The notes below the pieces were generated by a model, which was given only the letters and a program-made list of their open reading frames with translations, ran no database searches and was not told the origin of the DNA. From Marinobacter mobilis (GTDB lineage Bacteria; Pseudomonadota; Gammaproteobacteria; Pseudomonadales; Oleiphilaceae): a DNA stretch of 64,000 nucleotides. This document shows, in pieces, positions 1 to 8,737 of this stretch. The position numbers and the translations under genes are program-made. Location of the stretch: the NCBI RefSeq assembly GCF_900106945.1, contig NZ_FNNE01000010.1:151915-215914 (forward strand), in the 5' to 3' direction. The stretch's first letter is position 1, and the number at the start of each line of letters is the position of its first letter.

Positions 1-323
1 TATTCATCGGTCTCATCCATTGAGCAAATCATCAGGTTACGGGAACACCTTTTCCCGGCTGAACCGCGGTCCTGCCATCAGCACCACCGCAGGTCGGTTA
101 CCTCAGAGAAGAGTATAGCAGTTGCTGAAAAAGCGGCAGGATCCGGCCAATTCTGCCTGCTTTTCACTACCCCGGCAACAAAATGAACGGCGCCTCATGA
201 TTTTACCGAGGCCGCACAGCCACATCTGCTGCTATAGTCCTAGGCAACCGTAAGTCCAAGAAAACCCTGGCAAGCGCGGGCCAAGGATCCTGACCCGCCG
301 CAACCGCTCCTGGAGCCAAGTGA
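1..323. other. Left-edge intergenic region
   Basis: No supported gene lies here. At the extreme left a minus-strand ATG near position 20 opens a frame (Met-Asp-Glu-Thr-Asp-Glu) that leaves the window, so it may be the first codons of a divergent gene, but no good ribosome binding site precedes it. The rest probably holds the promoter of the following plus-strand gene, whose start is preceded by GGAG. Confidence 0.4.
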
Positions 324-668
324 ATGAACCAGACCTCCGTCGCCGATACCCTTCGGGAATACCTGTCCCTGCTCGAACTGCTGGACGACGCCTACTGGGA
401 AGCCGGCAGCATTCAGCACAAGGACATGCTGTACGACATCATCAGCATCTTTCATCAGGAAGTGGCTGAGCTCAACAAGCTCAGCATCATGGATCACCAC
501 TACCCTTACGAAGTCATCACCGAGGGGATTCGCCGGGTGGTGCCGAAACTGGAACGGCTGGACGATGAACGGGAAGAGGTGATTCAGCGCACTCAGACCC
601 TCACCGACTTTCGCGATGTGGTGTCGTCGGTACTCGGCATCCTCGAGGCACAGCTGACCGACCTTTGA
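324..668 (+). CDS. Conserved-looking hypothetical protein, 114 aa
   Basis: I do not recognise a family. The product is a small, acidic, soluble and mainly helical protein with no signal peptide or membrane segment. It is rich in Leu, Glu and Asp, and its C-terminal half looks amphipathic and may form a short coiled coil. A GGAG sequence lies about 10 nt before the ATG. The gene stands alone and converges on the serine hydrolase gene, with a 24-bp palindrome in between that probably stops transcription from both sides. The reading frame is credible because of good codon use and the terminator. The function is unknown. Confidence 0.7.
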   Translation: MNQTSVADTLREYLSLLELLDDAYWEAGSIQHKDMLYDIISIFHQEVAELNKLSIMDHHYPYEVITEGIRRVVPKLERLDDEREEVIQRTQTLTDFRDVVSSVLGILEAQLTDL

Positions 669-673
669 AAGCC

Positions 674-697
674 CCCGGACAGCGATCGCTGTCCGGG
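674..697. terminator. Bidirectional terminator-like palindrome
   Basis: A perfect 24-bp palindrome (CCCGGACAGCGA and its mirror) sits 5 nt after one stop codon and 20 nt before the convergent gene's stop. There is no clear T tract, so termination is inferred from position and stem strength. Confidence 0.6.
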
Positions 698-717
698 TAG
701 TCCTGCCTGCGCCGGGC

Positions 718-2004
718 TCAGGCCAGAACCAACGGCCGCTCCTGTTCAGGCATCAGCGGGAACTCACGGCAGACGGTCTGGACAAAGCGCATCAGTGCCG
801 GGATGTGATGGGCGACGATGGGCAGTCCGGTATTGAGCATGCTGACCGAGATATCACGGCCGGCATCGGCCCAGCACAGCTTGTTGATCAATCCCAGGTG
901 ACCAAAAGCATAACGACTTTGCGGTCCCCAGATACCCACAGGATTTCCACCGAGCATCAACCCGGCGCTGAAGCGCATCGGCACCAGCATGGTCCGATCG
1001 ATCTGCAGCGAGCCAAACTGCTGGATCGCCCGCCGTACGGTAATCTCCTGGCAGATCCGCTTGCCATTCCAGACCCCACCGTTGAGCATCATCTGGTAGA
1101 AACGGCTCATCTCCTCAGCGGTACCGCAGAGGTTGCCGGCCGGAATCACCGCCGCCTGGAAGCGCGGATCGTTGACCACTTCCTCAATGGTTTTGATGTC
1201 CCCACCCAGAGCGCGCTTGACCACCCAGGACACGGGAGGCGTCGGGCGAGGGCCGGTGGCATAAGTCAGTGACAGCTGATCCAGGCGCGCAGGATCGATG
1301 CCGTAGGTGAACCATTTCATCCCCATCGGCTGGCGCAGGTGGCGATCAAGGAAGTTCTCGATGCTGTCACCCGTGACCTTCTCCAGGACTCTCTGCAGCA
1401 CAAAACCACCGGTAATGGCATGGTAGGCCACCTTGGCTCCGTCCACTTCGACCGGCTTGGATTCACACAACAGCCGCCAGATCTCGTCCTTGTCCCACAG
1501 CACATCAATGGGAGTGTCCTTGGGGATGGCCGGAATGCCGCCCCGGTGAGACAGTATCTGGTGCACGGTGATGGTGCGCTTGCCGCTCTGGGCAAATTCC
1601 GGACAGTAATAGGCAACCGGATCCATCAGGTTGACCAGCCCCTGTTCTGCCAGCAGGTGCATGATGAGGGCGGTGACGGCCTTGGACGCCGAGAAGTAGC
1701 ACACCGGGGTGTCCGTGGTCATGGCCACTCTTGGGGTGTCCGGGCCATCGTCGGGACCATTACCGGTGGCATGGCCGATGGCACGGTGCAACACCTGTTC
1801 GCCACGGTGGCGGATCGACACCTGAATACCTGGGTGCACACCACTGCGGTACAACCGTTGCACGCTGCGCCAGATAGTTTCCACCGACTCCGGACTAACG
1901 CCCACCAGCGCCGGATTTTCTCCGGCGCTGTCACGGCAGGTCACAGAGTCCAGGTCTTTGGGGATCGCACTGGTATGGAACGCACGACGGGCAAGCTGTT
2001 TCAT
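718..2004 (-). CDS. Serine hydrolase of the class C beta-lactamase/esterase family
   Basis: The 428-residue product has the beta-lactamase fold signature: a Ser-Ala-Ser-Lys tetrad at residues 105-108 (SxxK nucleophile and general base), a Tyr near residue 194 in the YHAITGG context (second motif) and a late HLG that replaces KTG. Proteins of this type (EstB-like) usually act as carboxylesterases, lipases or peptidases, not as true beta-lactamases. There is no clear Sec signal peptide, so it is probably cytoplasmic or loosely membrane associated. The gene is divergent from mtfA across about 145 bp and stands alone. The substrate cannot be read from the sequence. Marine hydrocarbon degraders often carry several such esterases, so a role in lipid or ester turnover is only an inference. 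Confidence 0.8.
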   Translation of the reverse strand: MKQLARRAFHTSAIPKDLDSVTCRDSAGENPALVGVSPESVETIWRSVQRLYRSGVHPGIQVSIRHRGEQVLHRAIGHATGNGPDDGPDTPRVAMTTDTPVCYFSASKAVTALIMHLLAEQGLVNLMDPVAYYCPEFAQSGKRTITVHQILSHRGGIPAIPKDTPIDVLWDKDEIWRLLCESKPVEVDGAKVAYHAITGGFVLQRVLEKVTGDSIENFLDRHLRQPMGMKWFTYGIDPARLDQLSLTYATGPRPTPPVSWVVKRALGGDIKTIEEVVNDPRFQAAVIPAGNLCGTAEEMSRFYQMMLNGGVWNGKRICQEITVRRAIQQFGSLQIDRTMLVPMRFSAGLMLGGNPVGIWGPQSRYAFGHLGLINKLCWADAGRDISVSMLNTGLPIVAHHIPALMRFVQTVCREFPLMPEQERPLVLA

Positions 2005-2148
2005 TCGGTTAACCTTTTTGTTACGGCTCTTATTGGTTTGGTTCTGGGCTATCGCTTACCTATCATTGTAGCTGGCGGCCCCGGTTACATTGGCCGAACC
2101 GCCTGCCACGGCAACGACAAATAACTCAACTACTGATCTGGGAAGCCC

Positions 2149-3000
2149 ATGCTCGGTTACGGAATTGCGCTCACCGCCATCGTTTTAGCGGCCTTTTACT
2201 GGCTGTTTGTACGCCCCCGCCGCCAGCTCGAGCGGCTGGCCCGGATACCAGTGCCAATGGACTGGATCGAGCAGCTACGGGCACAGATGGCCCTGTACCG
2301 GCGGCTGCCCCCCATCCGCCGCGCCCGCCTGCACACCCACATGCGGGTGCTGCTGGAGCGGGTCGAATTCTATGGCTGTGCCGGCCTCGAACTGACCGAG
2401 CCCATGAAGGTGCTGATTGCGGCCCACGGTGCCTTGTTGATCAATCAGTTGTCGCCGGATTACTACCACAAACTACAGTCAATCCTGGTCTATCCAGGTG
2501 CCTACCGCGTCAGCCAGTCACAACAGGACGGCCCGGTGCTGCATTTCGACGACCAGGAACGGCTGGGCGAATCCTGGCAGCAGGGCAAGCTGGTACTGGC
2601 CTGGGACACCCTGATACGGGAAGCCGGCGACAACAGCAGCCGCAGTAATGTTGCGCTACACGAGTTTGCCCACCAGCTCGACCAGGTCGACGGAGCCGCC
2701 GACGGCGCGCCACCGCTGGCCTCGGGAGAGGTTGCCCAGCACTGGCAGCAGGTGTTTTCCGAAGCCTGGGAACGGCGCCGGCGACACTCTGGAGGCAACA
2801 GCATCATCGACGAATACGGCGCCACCTCACCCGCCGAGTTTTTCGCGGTCGCAACCGAGGCGTTCTTCCTTCACCCTGCGCTGCTGGCCAGCCAGGAACC
2901 CGAGTTGTACGACTGCATGGCCGGCTTTTACCGCCTTGACCCCCGTGACTGGCACGACGGCGCCGCCACGCGTCCGACACCCTTGACAGCCAATACGTGA
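2149..3000 (+). CDS. mtfA: M90-family zinc metallopeptidase MtfA
   Basis: Residues 171-175 are HEFAH, the HExxH zinc site, followed by QLDQVDG as in MtfA. A conserved Glu-containing YGATSPAEFFAVATEAFF block downstream supplies the remaining ligand region. In E. coli, MtfA binds the glucose repressor Mlc and has aminopeptidase activity. Here the N terminus starts with a hydrophobic stretch of about 18 residues followed by RPRR, so this form may be anchored to the inner membrane. The length (283 aa) is slightly above the E. coli protein because of that segment. No Mlc gene is visible, so the regulatory partner is unknown. Confidence 0.9.
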   Translation: MLGYGIALTAIVLAAFYWLFVRPRRQLERLARIPVPMDWIEQLRAQMALYRRLPPIRRARLHTHMRVLLERVEFYGCAGLELTEPMKVLIAAHGALLINQLSPDYYHKLQSILVYPGAYRVSQSQQDGPVLHFDDQERLGESWQQGKLVLAWDTLIREAGDNSSRSNVALHEFAHQLDQVDGAADGAPPLASGEVAQHWQQVFSEAWERRRRHSGGNSIIDEYGATSPAEFFAVATEAFFLHPALLASQEPELYDCMAGFYRLDPRDWHDGAATRPTPLTANT

Positions 3001-3074
3001 TACACAATCATGTTTTCCCATAAACCATGCCCATGCAACCCGGAAACACCGGACGGTGCTTACGTAAAAGGGCC

Positions 3075-3479
3075 ATGCTGGAGGGATATCACCTGAGAAT
3101 ACAAATCACACCGGGGCCATGGCTGCTGTCGCTTCTGCTGATCCTGACCGGCTGCTCGCAGGAGCCGGACCGGGCGACTCTGGAACACTATGCCAGCTCC
3201 GCCATACCGGAAGATCGCGACCTGGCGGAGATCTATCAGCGTTCCTGCCAGGCGTGCCACAGCCGGCCCGGCTCCGCCGCTCCGTTAACCGGTGATGTCG
3301 CAGACTGGCAGCCACGGCTGAACCAGGGCATGGACACCCTGTTAGTGCATGTGATCGAAGGCTACGGCGGCATGCCCCCCTATGGCCTGTGCATGGACTG
3401 TTCGGCCCGGGATTTTGAACAGCTGATTGCATTCATGTCGCGCCATCCGGGGGCCCGCCGTGATCCAGCCACACCGTGA
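3075..3479 (+). CDS. Lipoprotein monohaem cytochrome c (c5-like)
   Basis: The product has a hydrophobic signal ending in the lipobox LTGC (Cys 27), then CQACH at residues 58-62 for covalent haem, and a GGMPPYG segment whose Met is the likely sixth ligand. A CMDC pair follows, as in the cytochrome c5 group. It should sit in the periplasm, lipid-anchored. An in-frame ATG at 3027 has no ribosome binding site. The ATG at 3075 is chosen because AAAGGG precedes it. The gene lies 19 nt before the exported FAD oxidase and should be cotranscribed with it and the PLP enzyme behind. It is the obvious electron acceptor of that oxidase, though this is inferred from context. Confidence 0.8.
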   Translation: MLEGYHLRIQITPGPWLLSLLLILTGCSQEPDRATLEHYASSAIPEDRDLAEIYQRSCQACHSRPGSAAPLTGDVADWQPRLNQGMDTLLVHVIEGYGGMPPYGLCMDCSARDFEQLIAFMSRHPGARRDPATP

Positions 3480-3498
3480 GCACCACAGGACCACCAAC

Positions 3499-4878
3499 AT
3501 GCCCAACCGTCGGGAGTTTCTGAAACGTCTGGTGGCGGTCGCCGCCGCCACTTCGCTGCCGCTCGAGTCGCTCCTGGCGACGACCCGCGAAGCCGGTGCC
3601 TCCCGCCGCCTGCCATGGAAGAACTGGTCGGGCAGCCAGACCTGCCACCCCCTCAACCGGCTCGCACCGGCGTCTGTGGCCGAACTGCAGGAGCAGGTTC
3701 GCAACGCCTCAGGGGTTATCCGCGCGGTCGGCTCCGGACATTCGTTTTCGCCACTGGTGCCCACTGACGACACCCTGATTGCCCTGCACCGGCTCAGCGG
3801 AGTCCTCAGCCATGATGATGACCGGGTGCAGGCCACCATCGCCGCCGGCACCCGTCTGGGACAGCTCGGCCAGCCCCTGGAGGCGCTTAATCAGGCCCTG
3901 ATCAACATGCCTGATATCGACCAGCAGACCCTCGCCGGCTCGCTCGCCACAGCCACCCACGGCACCGGCGCAGGCCTGACCTGCCTGTCCGCCAATATTG
4001 AGGCGCTGTCGCTGGTGACCGCCAGTGGCGAGTTGATGCATTGCAGCCGGGATCACAACCGTGACCTCTTCCAGGCTGCCCGGGTCGGCCTCGGCAGCCT
4101 TGGCATTGTCACCGATGTCACCCTGCAGAATACCCGCCCATACCGGCTCAAGCGGGTGTCCGAGTGGCTGCCGATCGAGGACATTCTGGCCAACGCCCAG
4201 GAAAACGCCGACCGCTACCGTAACTTCGAGTTTTTCTACATTCCGTTTTCCGGCATGGGGCTGTGTGACACCCATGAACTCACCGACGAGCCGCTGTCCA
4301 GTACCGACACCTTTGACCAGAACGATGGCGCCCGTGATCTGCAGACAATCCGTGATTTGTTGGATTGGTCCCCCAGTCTGCGACGAATGGTGCTCAAAGG
4401 GATCCTCAACAGCATCGACCGGGAAGTGAAAGTGGCCTCGTCGTGGCAGAACTACACCAGTGACCGCAACGTACGCTTCAATGAGATGGAATATCACCTG
4501 CCGCGAGAGGAGGGTCTCAAGGCCCTGGCAGAAATCCGCGACCTGATCGAGCACCGTTTTCCGGAAGTGTTCTTTCCGCTGGAGGTGCGCTTTGTCAGGG
4601 GCGATGACATCTGGCTGAGCCCATTCTATAAACGCGACACCCTCTCCATCGCCGTGCATCGCTTTTTTGAGGAAGACTATCAGCCACTGTTCCAGGCGAT
4701 AGAACCCGTTTTCCGCCGCTACGGCGGCCGCCCTCATTGGGGCAAGCTCAATACCTGCACCGCAACGGATTTTGCTGACCTTTACCCACGCTGGGAGGAA
4801 TTCAGGGCCCTGCGACAGCAGATGGACCCGCAAGGACGCTTCCTCAACGTCTACCTGCAAGGACTGTTCAACGGATGA
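3499..4878 (+). CDS. Exported FAD-linked aldonolactone oxidase-like protein
   Basis: This VAO-type flavoprotein resembles D-arabinono-1,4-lactone and L-gulonolactone oxidases. It starts with RREFLKR and a hydrophobic stretch ending LESLLA, a Tat-like signal. The FAD domain has GSGHSFSP, in which His 81 matches the covalent-flavin histidine of the family. The C-terminal domain keeps the EVRFV block and the family's HWGK motif near residue 413. The frame is open further upstream into the cytochrome gene, but the ATG used here follows ACAGGACCACCAAC and begins the signal. The stop overlaps the next start (ATGA). The substrate is unknown. A folded flavoprotein exported by Tat and placed after a periplasmic cytochrome suggests a dehydrogenase feeding the respiratory chain. 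Confidence 0.8.
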   Translation: MPNRREFLKRLVAVAAATSLPLESLLATTREAGASRRLPWKNWSGSQTCHPLNRLAPASVAELQEQVRNASGVIRAVGSGHSFSPLVPTDDTLIALHRLSGVLSHDDDRVQATIAAGTRLGQLGQPLEALNQALINMPDIDQQTLAGSLATATHGTGAGLTCLSANIEALSLVTASGELMHCSRDHNRDLFQAARVGLGSLGIVTDVTLQNTRPYRLKRVSEWLPIEDILANAQENADRYRNFEFFYIPFSGMGLCDTHELTDEPLSSTDTFDQNDGARDLQTIRDLLDWSPSLRRMVLKGILNSIDREVKVASSWQNYTSDRNVRFNEMEYHLPREEGLKALAEIRDLIEHRFPEVFFPLEVRFVRGDDIWLSPFYKRDTLSIAVHRFFEEDYQPLFQAIEPVFRRYGGRPHWGKLNTCTATDFADLYPRWEEFRALRQQMDPQGRFLNVYLQGLFNG

Positions 4879-6176
4879 GTCAGAACGACAACTTCTCCCC
4901 CGGCAGACGCCGGCTGCTTCTGGGGGCCGGCGCCCTGACGCTGGCCGGCACGGCCAGCTGGCTGCGACCGTCCAGCGCCGATGGTGGTCATGGCCCTTAT
5001 TTTCAGGGGCTCGACGACACCCTCCGTCAACACGGCCCCTACCAGCCGCGTCTGATCATCGACCGGCAGCGGTTGCTGGCCAACATTGACCTGCTCAGCC
5101 AACAGTTGGCGGGACAATTCAACTACCGCATTGTCACCAAATCACTGCCGTCACTGCCGCTGCTCAAACTGGTGATGGCGCGCACCGGAACCCGGCGGTT
5201 GATGGTGTTTCACCAGCCGTTCCTGAACCAGGTGGCCAGCGCGCTGCCCGACGCCGATGTCCTGCTCGGCAAACCCATGCCAGTAAAGGCCGCACGCCAG
5301 TTCTACCACGACCTGCCAGCGGCAAGTCCGGGGGGCTTCGAGCCCGCGCACCAGCTCCAGTGGCTGATCGACAGTCCCGAGCGGCTGGCTCAGTACGACC
5401 AGCTGGCCGCCGAGCTGGGCCTGCAGCTGCGCATCAACATCGAGATTGATGTCGGACTGCACCGGGGCGGGATCCGGGCGCCCGCCGAGCTGGTCCCCAT
5501 GCTCAACCACATTGAACAGTCGCCACGGCTGAGCTTCGCCGGCTTCATGGGCTATGAGCCGCACATCGTAAAGGCACCGGGGTCGGTCACCTGGCGCCGC
5601 GACCAGGCTATGGCCCGCTACCAGGGCTTTGTCGATCAGGCTGAACAGACACTGGGCCGCTCCATCCGCAATCTCACGCTGAATACCGGCGGCAGCACCA
5701 CCTATACACTCTACCGCGACCAGCACGAGCGCTTCGCCGCCAACGAGATCGCCGCCGGCTCTGCGCTGGTCAAACCCACCGACTTCGACCTTCCGACCCT
5801 GGCCGACCACCAGCCAGCCGCCTACATTGCCACCCCGGTGCTGAAGGTCGTGGAGCCACCCGAGATCCCCGGCATACCCGGACTCGGCCGCTTGATGGGG
5901 TGGTGGAACCCCAACCGTCACAAGGCGGTGTTCATCTATGGCGGAGATTGGAAAGCCGTCGCCGAGTCGCCAGCGGGGCTCAGTCCCAACCCGATCTATG
6001 GCCGCTCTACCAACCAGGAAATGCTCAACGGCAGCGCCGCTCTTGCCCTGCAGCCGGACGACTGGGTCTTTCTGCGGCCCAGCCAGAGCGAGCGGGTCTT
6101 CCTTGCCTTCGATGGTATCGACAGCTACGACGGCAATGATCGCCGGAGCCACGAACACTGGCCGGTGCTGGGCTAA
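4875..6176 (+). CDS. Tat-exported alanine racemase-fold PLP enzyme (DSD1-like)
   Basis: The N terminus has GRRRLLLGAGALTLAG, a twin-arginine signal. The mature part is a fold-type III PLP barrel: YRIVTKSLP places the Schiff-base lysine at residue 89, and EIDVGLHRGGIR and LNTGGS resemble the D-serine dehydratase/D-threonine aldolase (DSD1) group. The C-terminal beta domain ends in a His-rich stretch (RRSHEHWPVLG), but I cannot identify the His/Cys zinc pair of true D-serine dehydratases. PLP enzymes are normally cytoplasmic, so Tat export of the cofactor-loaded protein is notable. Its start overlaps the stop of the flavin oxidase, implying translational coupling. A D-amino acid or hydroxy-amino acid substrate is a guess. 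Confidence 0.75.
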   Translation: MSQNDNFSPGRRRLLLGAGALTLAGTASWLRPSSADGGHGPYFQGLDDTLRQHGPYQPRLIIDRQRLLANIDLLSQQLAGQFNYRIVTKSLPSLPLLKLVMARTGTRRLMVFHQPFLNQVASALPDADVLLGKPMPVKAARQFYHDLPAASPGGFEPAHQLQWLIDSPERLAQYDQLAAELGLQLRINIEIDVGLHRGGIRAPAELVPMLNHIEQSPRLSFAGFMGYEPHIVKAPGSVTWRRDQAMARYQGFVDQAEQTLGRSIRNLTLNTGGSTTYTLYRDQHERFAANEIAAGSALVKPTDFDLPTLADHQPAAYIATPVLKVVEPPEIPGIPGLGRLMGWWNPNRHKAVFIYGGDWKAVAESPAGLSPNPIYGRSTNQEMLNGSAALALQPDDWVFLRPSQSERVFLAFDGIDSYDGNDRRSHEHWPVLG

Positions 6177-6266
6177 CCACCGCCTGCATTGGCACAACTG
6201 GCATTCAGCTTCGCCGCACGATGGTGGTAACCTCTGCACTGGTTTTAACAACGAAAGGGCGGGGCA

Positions 6267-7412
6267 GTGGCGCTAGCAGTGGCAGAGTGGGCATGTAACC
6301 AACGGCAATCAGGGTGGTGCCTGGCACTGGCCTTTGTTTTACCCGGACACGTGATGGCTCAGGGAGCCGAGCCTCCCAGTAAGTCGGTCAGCCCCCCTCC
6401 CGTCGCTCCGGTAACCGTTGAAAACTGTGCGCTGATTGAAAACGGCGCCAAGCGCCTGGCCTGCTTCGATACCGCAGTCAACGCCGAGGAACGCGCCATG
6501 AACGCGACGCCCGAGCAGCGGCAGCAGGTCGAACAGGCCACCGAACTGCTCGCCCCCAAGCCCGGGGGGGCAGTCGGCGCCAGCGAGGAAAGCAGTTTCA
6601 CCGGGGCACTGATCAGCCGCCATCTGGCGTCTGAGGAAGCGTTCATGTCGCTCTCGGGTAACTTTCTGCCCTACAAACAGACGTACCTGATGCCGTACTC
6701 ATACGTCTCATCGCCGAACCAGCAACCCTACAGTCCCAGCCTGGGTTTTACCGATTACGATTACGACGTCAAAGAGCATGAGGTCAAGTTTCAGATCAGC
6801 TTTAAGGTGCCGCTGCTACCCGGCCTTTTCGATAAGCGCTCCACGCTCTGGTTTGGCTACACCCAGCTCAGCTTCTGGCAACTCTACAATACCGAAGATT
6901 CCGCACCGTTCCGGGAAACCAATTACCAGCCAGAGCTGTTTTATCGCTACGATGCCCGCCTCGATCTGGGGCCCGGGCGACTCGATATGGTGACTCTGGG
7001 TCTGAACCACCAGTCCAATGGTCGCACTGAGCCGCAATCCCGCAGCTGGAACCGGATTACCGCCAACCTGGTGTATGGTGTTGATCGCTGGTTGTTCATT
7101 GCCAATCCCTGGTATCGCATCCCGGAGAGCAGCAGCGACGACAACAACCCGGATATGACCCGCTACGTGGGCTATGGTGACTACTGGGCGATCTACAAGG
7201 TCGATGAGAGCCAGTCGCTGTCACTGCGGTTACGTAACAACTTCCGCAGCCACGACAACAAGACCACCTTTGAACTTGGTTACAGCTTTCCATTGGGCAA
7301 AACCACCAAGGGCTACGTGCAGTACTTCAATGGCTACGGGGAAAGCCTGGTGGATTACAACGTGCGGATTCACCGGATCGGTATCGGCATCATGCTCCAC
7401 GACTGGCTGTGA
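6267..7412 (+). CDS. pldA: Outer membrane phospholipase A
   Basis: The C-terminal 250 residues form the 12-strand OMPLA barrel. The active site is NHQSNGR, with His 248 and Ser 250 equivalent to His142 and Ser144 of E. coli PldA, and an Asn in SWNR completes the triad. The protein removes acyl chains from phospholipids that reach the outer leaflet when the membrane is disturbed. The start is GTG, with GAAAGGGCGG upstream, followed by a signal peptide ending near VMA. Between signal and barrel lies an extra region of about 100 residues with the pattern CALIENGAKRLACFD, seen in several gammaproteobacterial relatives and of unknown role. The gene converges on the potassium channel with 12 nt between stops. 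Confidence 0.92.
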   Translation: MALAVAEWACNQRQSGWCLALAFVLPGHVMAQGAEPPSKSVSPPPVAPVTVENCALIENGAKRLACFDTAVNAEERAMNATPEQRQQVEQATELLAPKPGGAVGASEESSFTGALISRHLASEEAFMSLSGNFLPYKQTYLMPYSYVSSPNQQPYSPSLGFTDYDYDVKEHEVKFQISFKVPLLPGLFDKRSTLWFGYTQLSFWQLYNTEDSAPFRETNYQPELFYRYDARLDLGPGRLDMVTLGLNHQSNGRTEPQSRSWNRITANLVYGVDRWLFIANPWYRIPESSSDDNNPDMTRYVGYGDYWAIYKVDESQSLSLRLRNNFRSHDNKTTFELGYSFPLGKTTKGYVQYFNGYGESLVDYNVRIHRIGIGIMLHDWL

Positions 7413-7424
7413 CGAACGCCAGCC

Positions 7425-7754
7425 TTACCTGAGCAGCTCAACCATGGACTGCCCGGCGTTCACCGCAAGCGCCACCACCAGGCCGCTGAAGACCAGCCCG
7501 ATCATCGCAATCAACAGGGCCAGCAACCGCGAGCCGCCACGTCTGGGTCGAATGTCGCCGTAACCAACCGTGGTCGCGGTGATACCCGCCCAGTACAAAC
7601 TGTCCTGCCAGCGCCAGCCTTCACGGCGCCCCACCCACAAGCCCATCAGGGCGATGAGCATCATCAGGAACACCAGAATCGGCCAGGCAATCAGCAGCCG
7701 ATCCCAAAGCTCGGACAGGAAAACCAGGGAAGGGTGCAGTATGTCTCGAAGCAT
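7425..7754 (-). CDS. Two-transmembrane potassium channel
   Basis: The 109-residue protein has the minimal pore module: an outer helix (about residues 20-40), a pore loop carrying the selectivity filter TVGYGD (residues 62-67), and an inner helix (about residues 75-100) with glycines in the gating region. No ligand-binding or RCK domain is attached, so it should assemble as a tetramer of bare pore subunits like the KcsA core. It is probably an inner-membrane K+ channel used in ion or osmotic balance. The gene is monocistronic and divergent from the dioxygenase gene, with a strong inverted repeat between them. Confidence 0.88.
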   Translation of the reverse strand: MLRDILHPSLVFLSELWDRLLIAWPILVFLMMLIALMGLWVGRREGWRWQDSLYWAGITATTVGYGDIRPRRGGSRLLALLIAMIGLVFSGLVVALAVNAGQSMVELLR

Positions 7755-7862
7755 GGTCGCTCTTTGCCAGATTTCTGAAGAGGTTTGCGCCCATTATAGG
7801 CCAGCACCGGACCAGCGAAGTGGCCCTCGTCAATATTCCTGATGGAGTCCGTCACCAGGTTC

Positions 7863-7887
7863 CGCTTTCACCAATGTGGTGAAAGCG
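7863..7887. promoter_or_regulatory. Perfect 10-bp inverted repeat between divergent genes
   Basis: CGCTTTCACC and GGTGAAAGCG are separated by AATGT. The repeat lies 45 nt before the dioxygenase start and about 110 nt before the channel start. An operator or a 5' UTR hairpin are both possible; it is not placed as a terminator. Confidence 0.5.
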
Positions 7888-7932
7888 CCATGATTGGGTA
7901 CTATTATCGGCCCACTATCCGGGAGAAACGCC

Positions 7933-8733
7933 ATGGCCACACCTCCGGCCCCAATCCTGTACCTGCCCCATGGCGGCGGCCCGCTGCCACTGCTGGCGGA
8001 CCCCGGGCACCGGGCGATGACTGACTTCCTGCAGACCATCCCACAACGACTGGGTACCCCCGAGGCCATAGTGGTCATCAGCGCCCACTGGGAAGCCCCC
8101 GTCGTCACTGTGACCAGTGGTGCACAGCCGGCATTGATTTACGACTATTACGGTTTTCCGCCGGAGAGCTACAGCATCGAATACCCGGCACCGGGCGCGC
8201 CAGCGCTGGCTGAGACCATCCTCAAGCACCTTGCAGCGGCTGGTATCGATGCGCAGGGCGATCGCGACCGCGGCTTTGACCATGGCCTGTTCATCCCGCT
8301 GAAACTGATGTACCCGGACGCCAGCATTCCCTGCCTGCAGATTGCCCTGCAGCAGGAGATGGATCCGGGTCAGCACCTGGCCATCGGTCAGGCTCTGGCG
8401 GCGTTGCGTGAGCGCAACATTCTGGTGGTTGGCTCTGGCCTGTCATTCCATAACATGCAGTTATTGCGAAGCGGCGATGACCGTTACCGCGATGACGTCG
8501 ATGCATTCCACCACTGGCTGATCGACACCTGCTGCCATCCGGAGCTGACCGCAGACACCCGCAATCAGCGGCTGCGCGACTGGGCCCAGGCCCCCGGAGC
8601 CCGCTTGTGCCACCCGCGGGAGGAACATCTGCTGCCACTGCACCTGTGTGCCGGAATGGCCGGTAACCAGCCCGCAGAAGTGGTTTTTGATGCACCGGTG
8701 ATGGGCCATCGCGCCATCGCGCTGCTGTGGTAG
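7933..8733 (+). CDS. DODA-type extradiol ring-opening dioxygenase
   Basis: The sequence shows the LigB-like class III fold: LPHGGGPLP at the N terminus, SAHWEAP with a metal-binding His, DYYGFPPE, DHGLFIPLKL and a late GSGLSFHNM. These match the 4,5-DOPA dioxygenase (YgiD) family, small zinc or iron enzymes that open catechols. The start is the ATG behind GGGAGAAACGCC; an upstream in-frame ATG lacks a ribosome binding site. The real substrate is unknown; in E. coli, YgiD acts on L-DOPA. The gene is convergent with the Ada-like gene (4 nt apart), so it is expressed alone. Confidence 0.85.
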   Translation: MATPPAPILYLPHGGGPLPLLADPGHRAMTDFLQTIPQRLGTPEAIVVISAHWEAPVVTVTSGAQPALIYDYYGFPPESYSIEYPAPGAPALAETILKHLAAAGIDAQGDRDRGFDHGLFIPLKLMYPDASIPCLQIALQQEMDPGQHLAIGQALAALRERNILVVGSGLSFHNMQLLRSGDDRYRDDVDAFHHWLIDTCCHPELTADTRNQRLRDWAQAPGARLCHPREEHLLPLHLCAGMAGNQPAEVVFDAPVMGHRAIALLW

Positions 8734-8737
8734 AGGA

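Noticed and set aside
2436..2452. TTGATCAATCAGTT inside mtfA, similar to an FNR site
   Set aside because: The second half does not match ATCAA at the right spacing, and the place is inside a gene.
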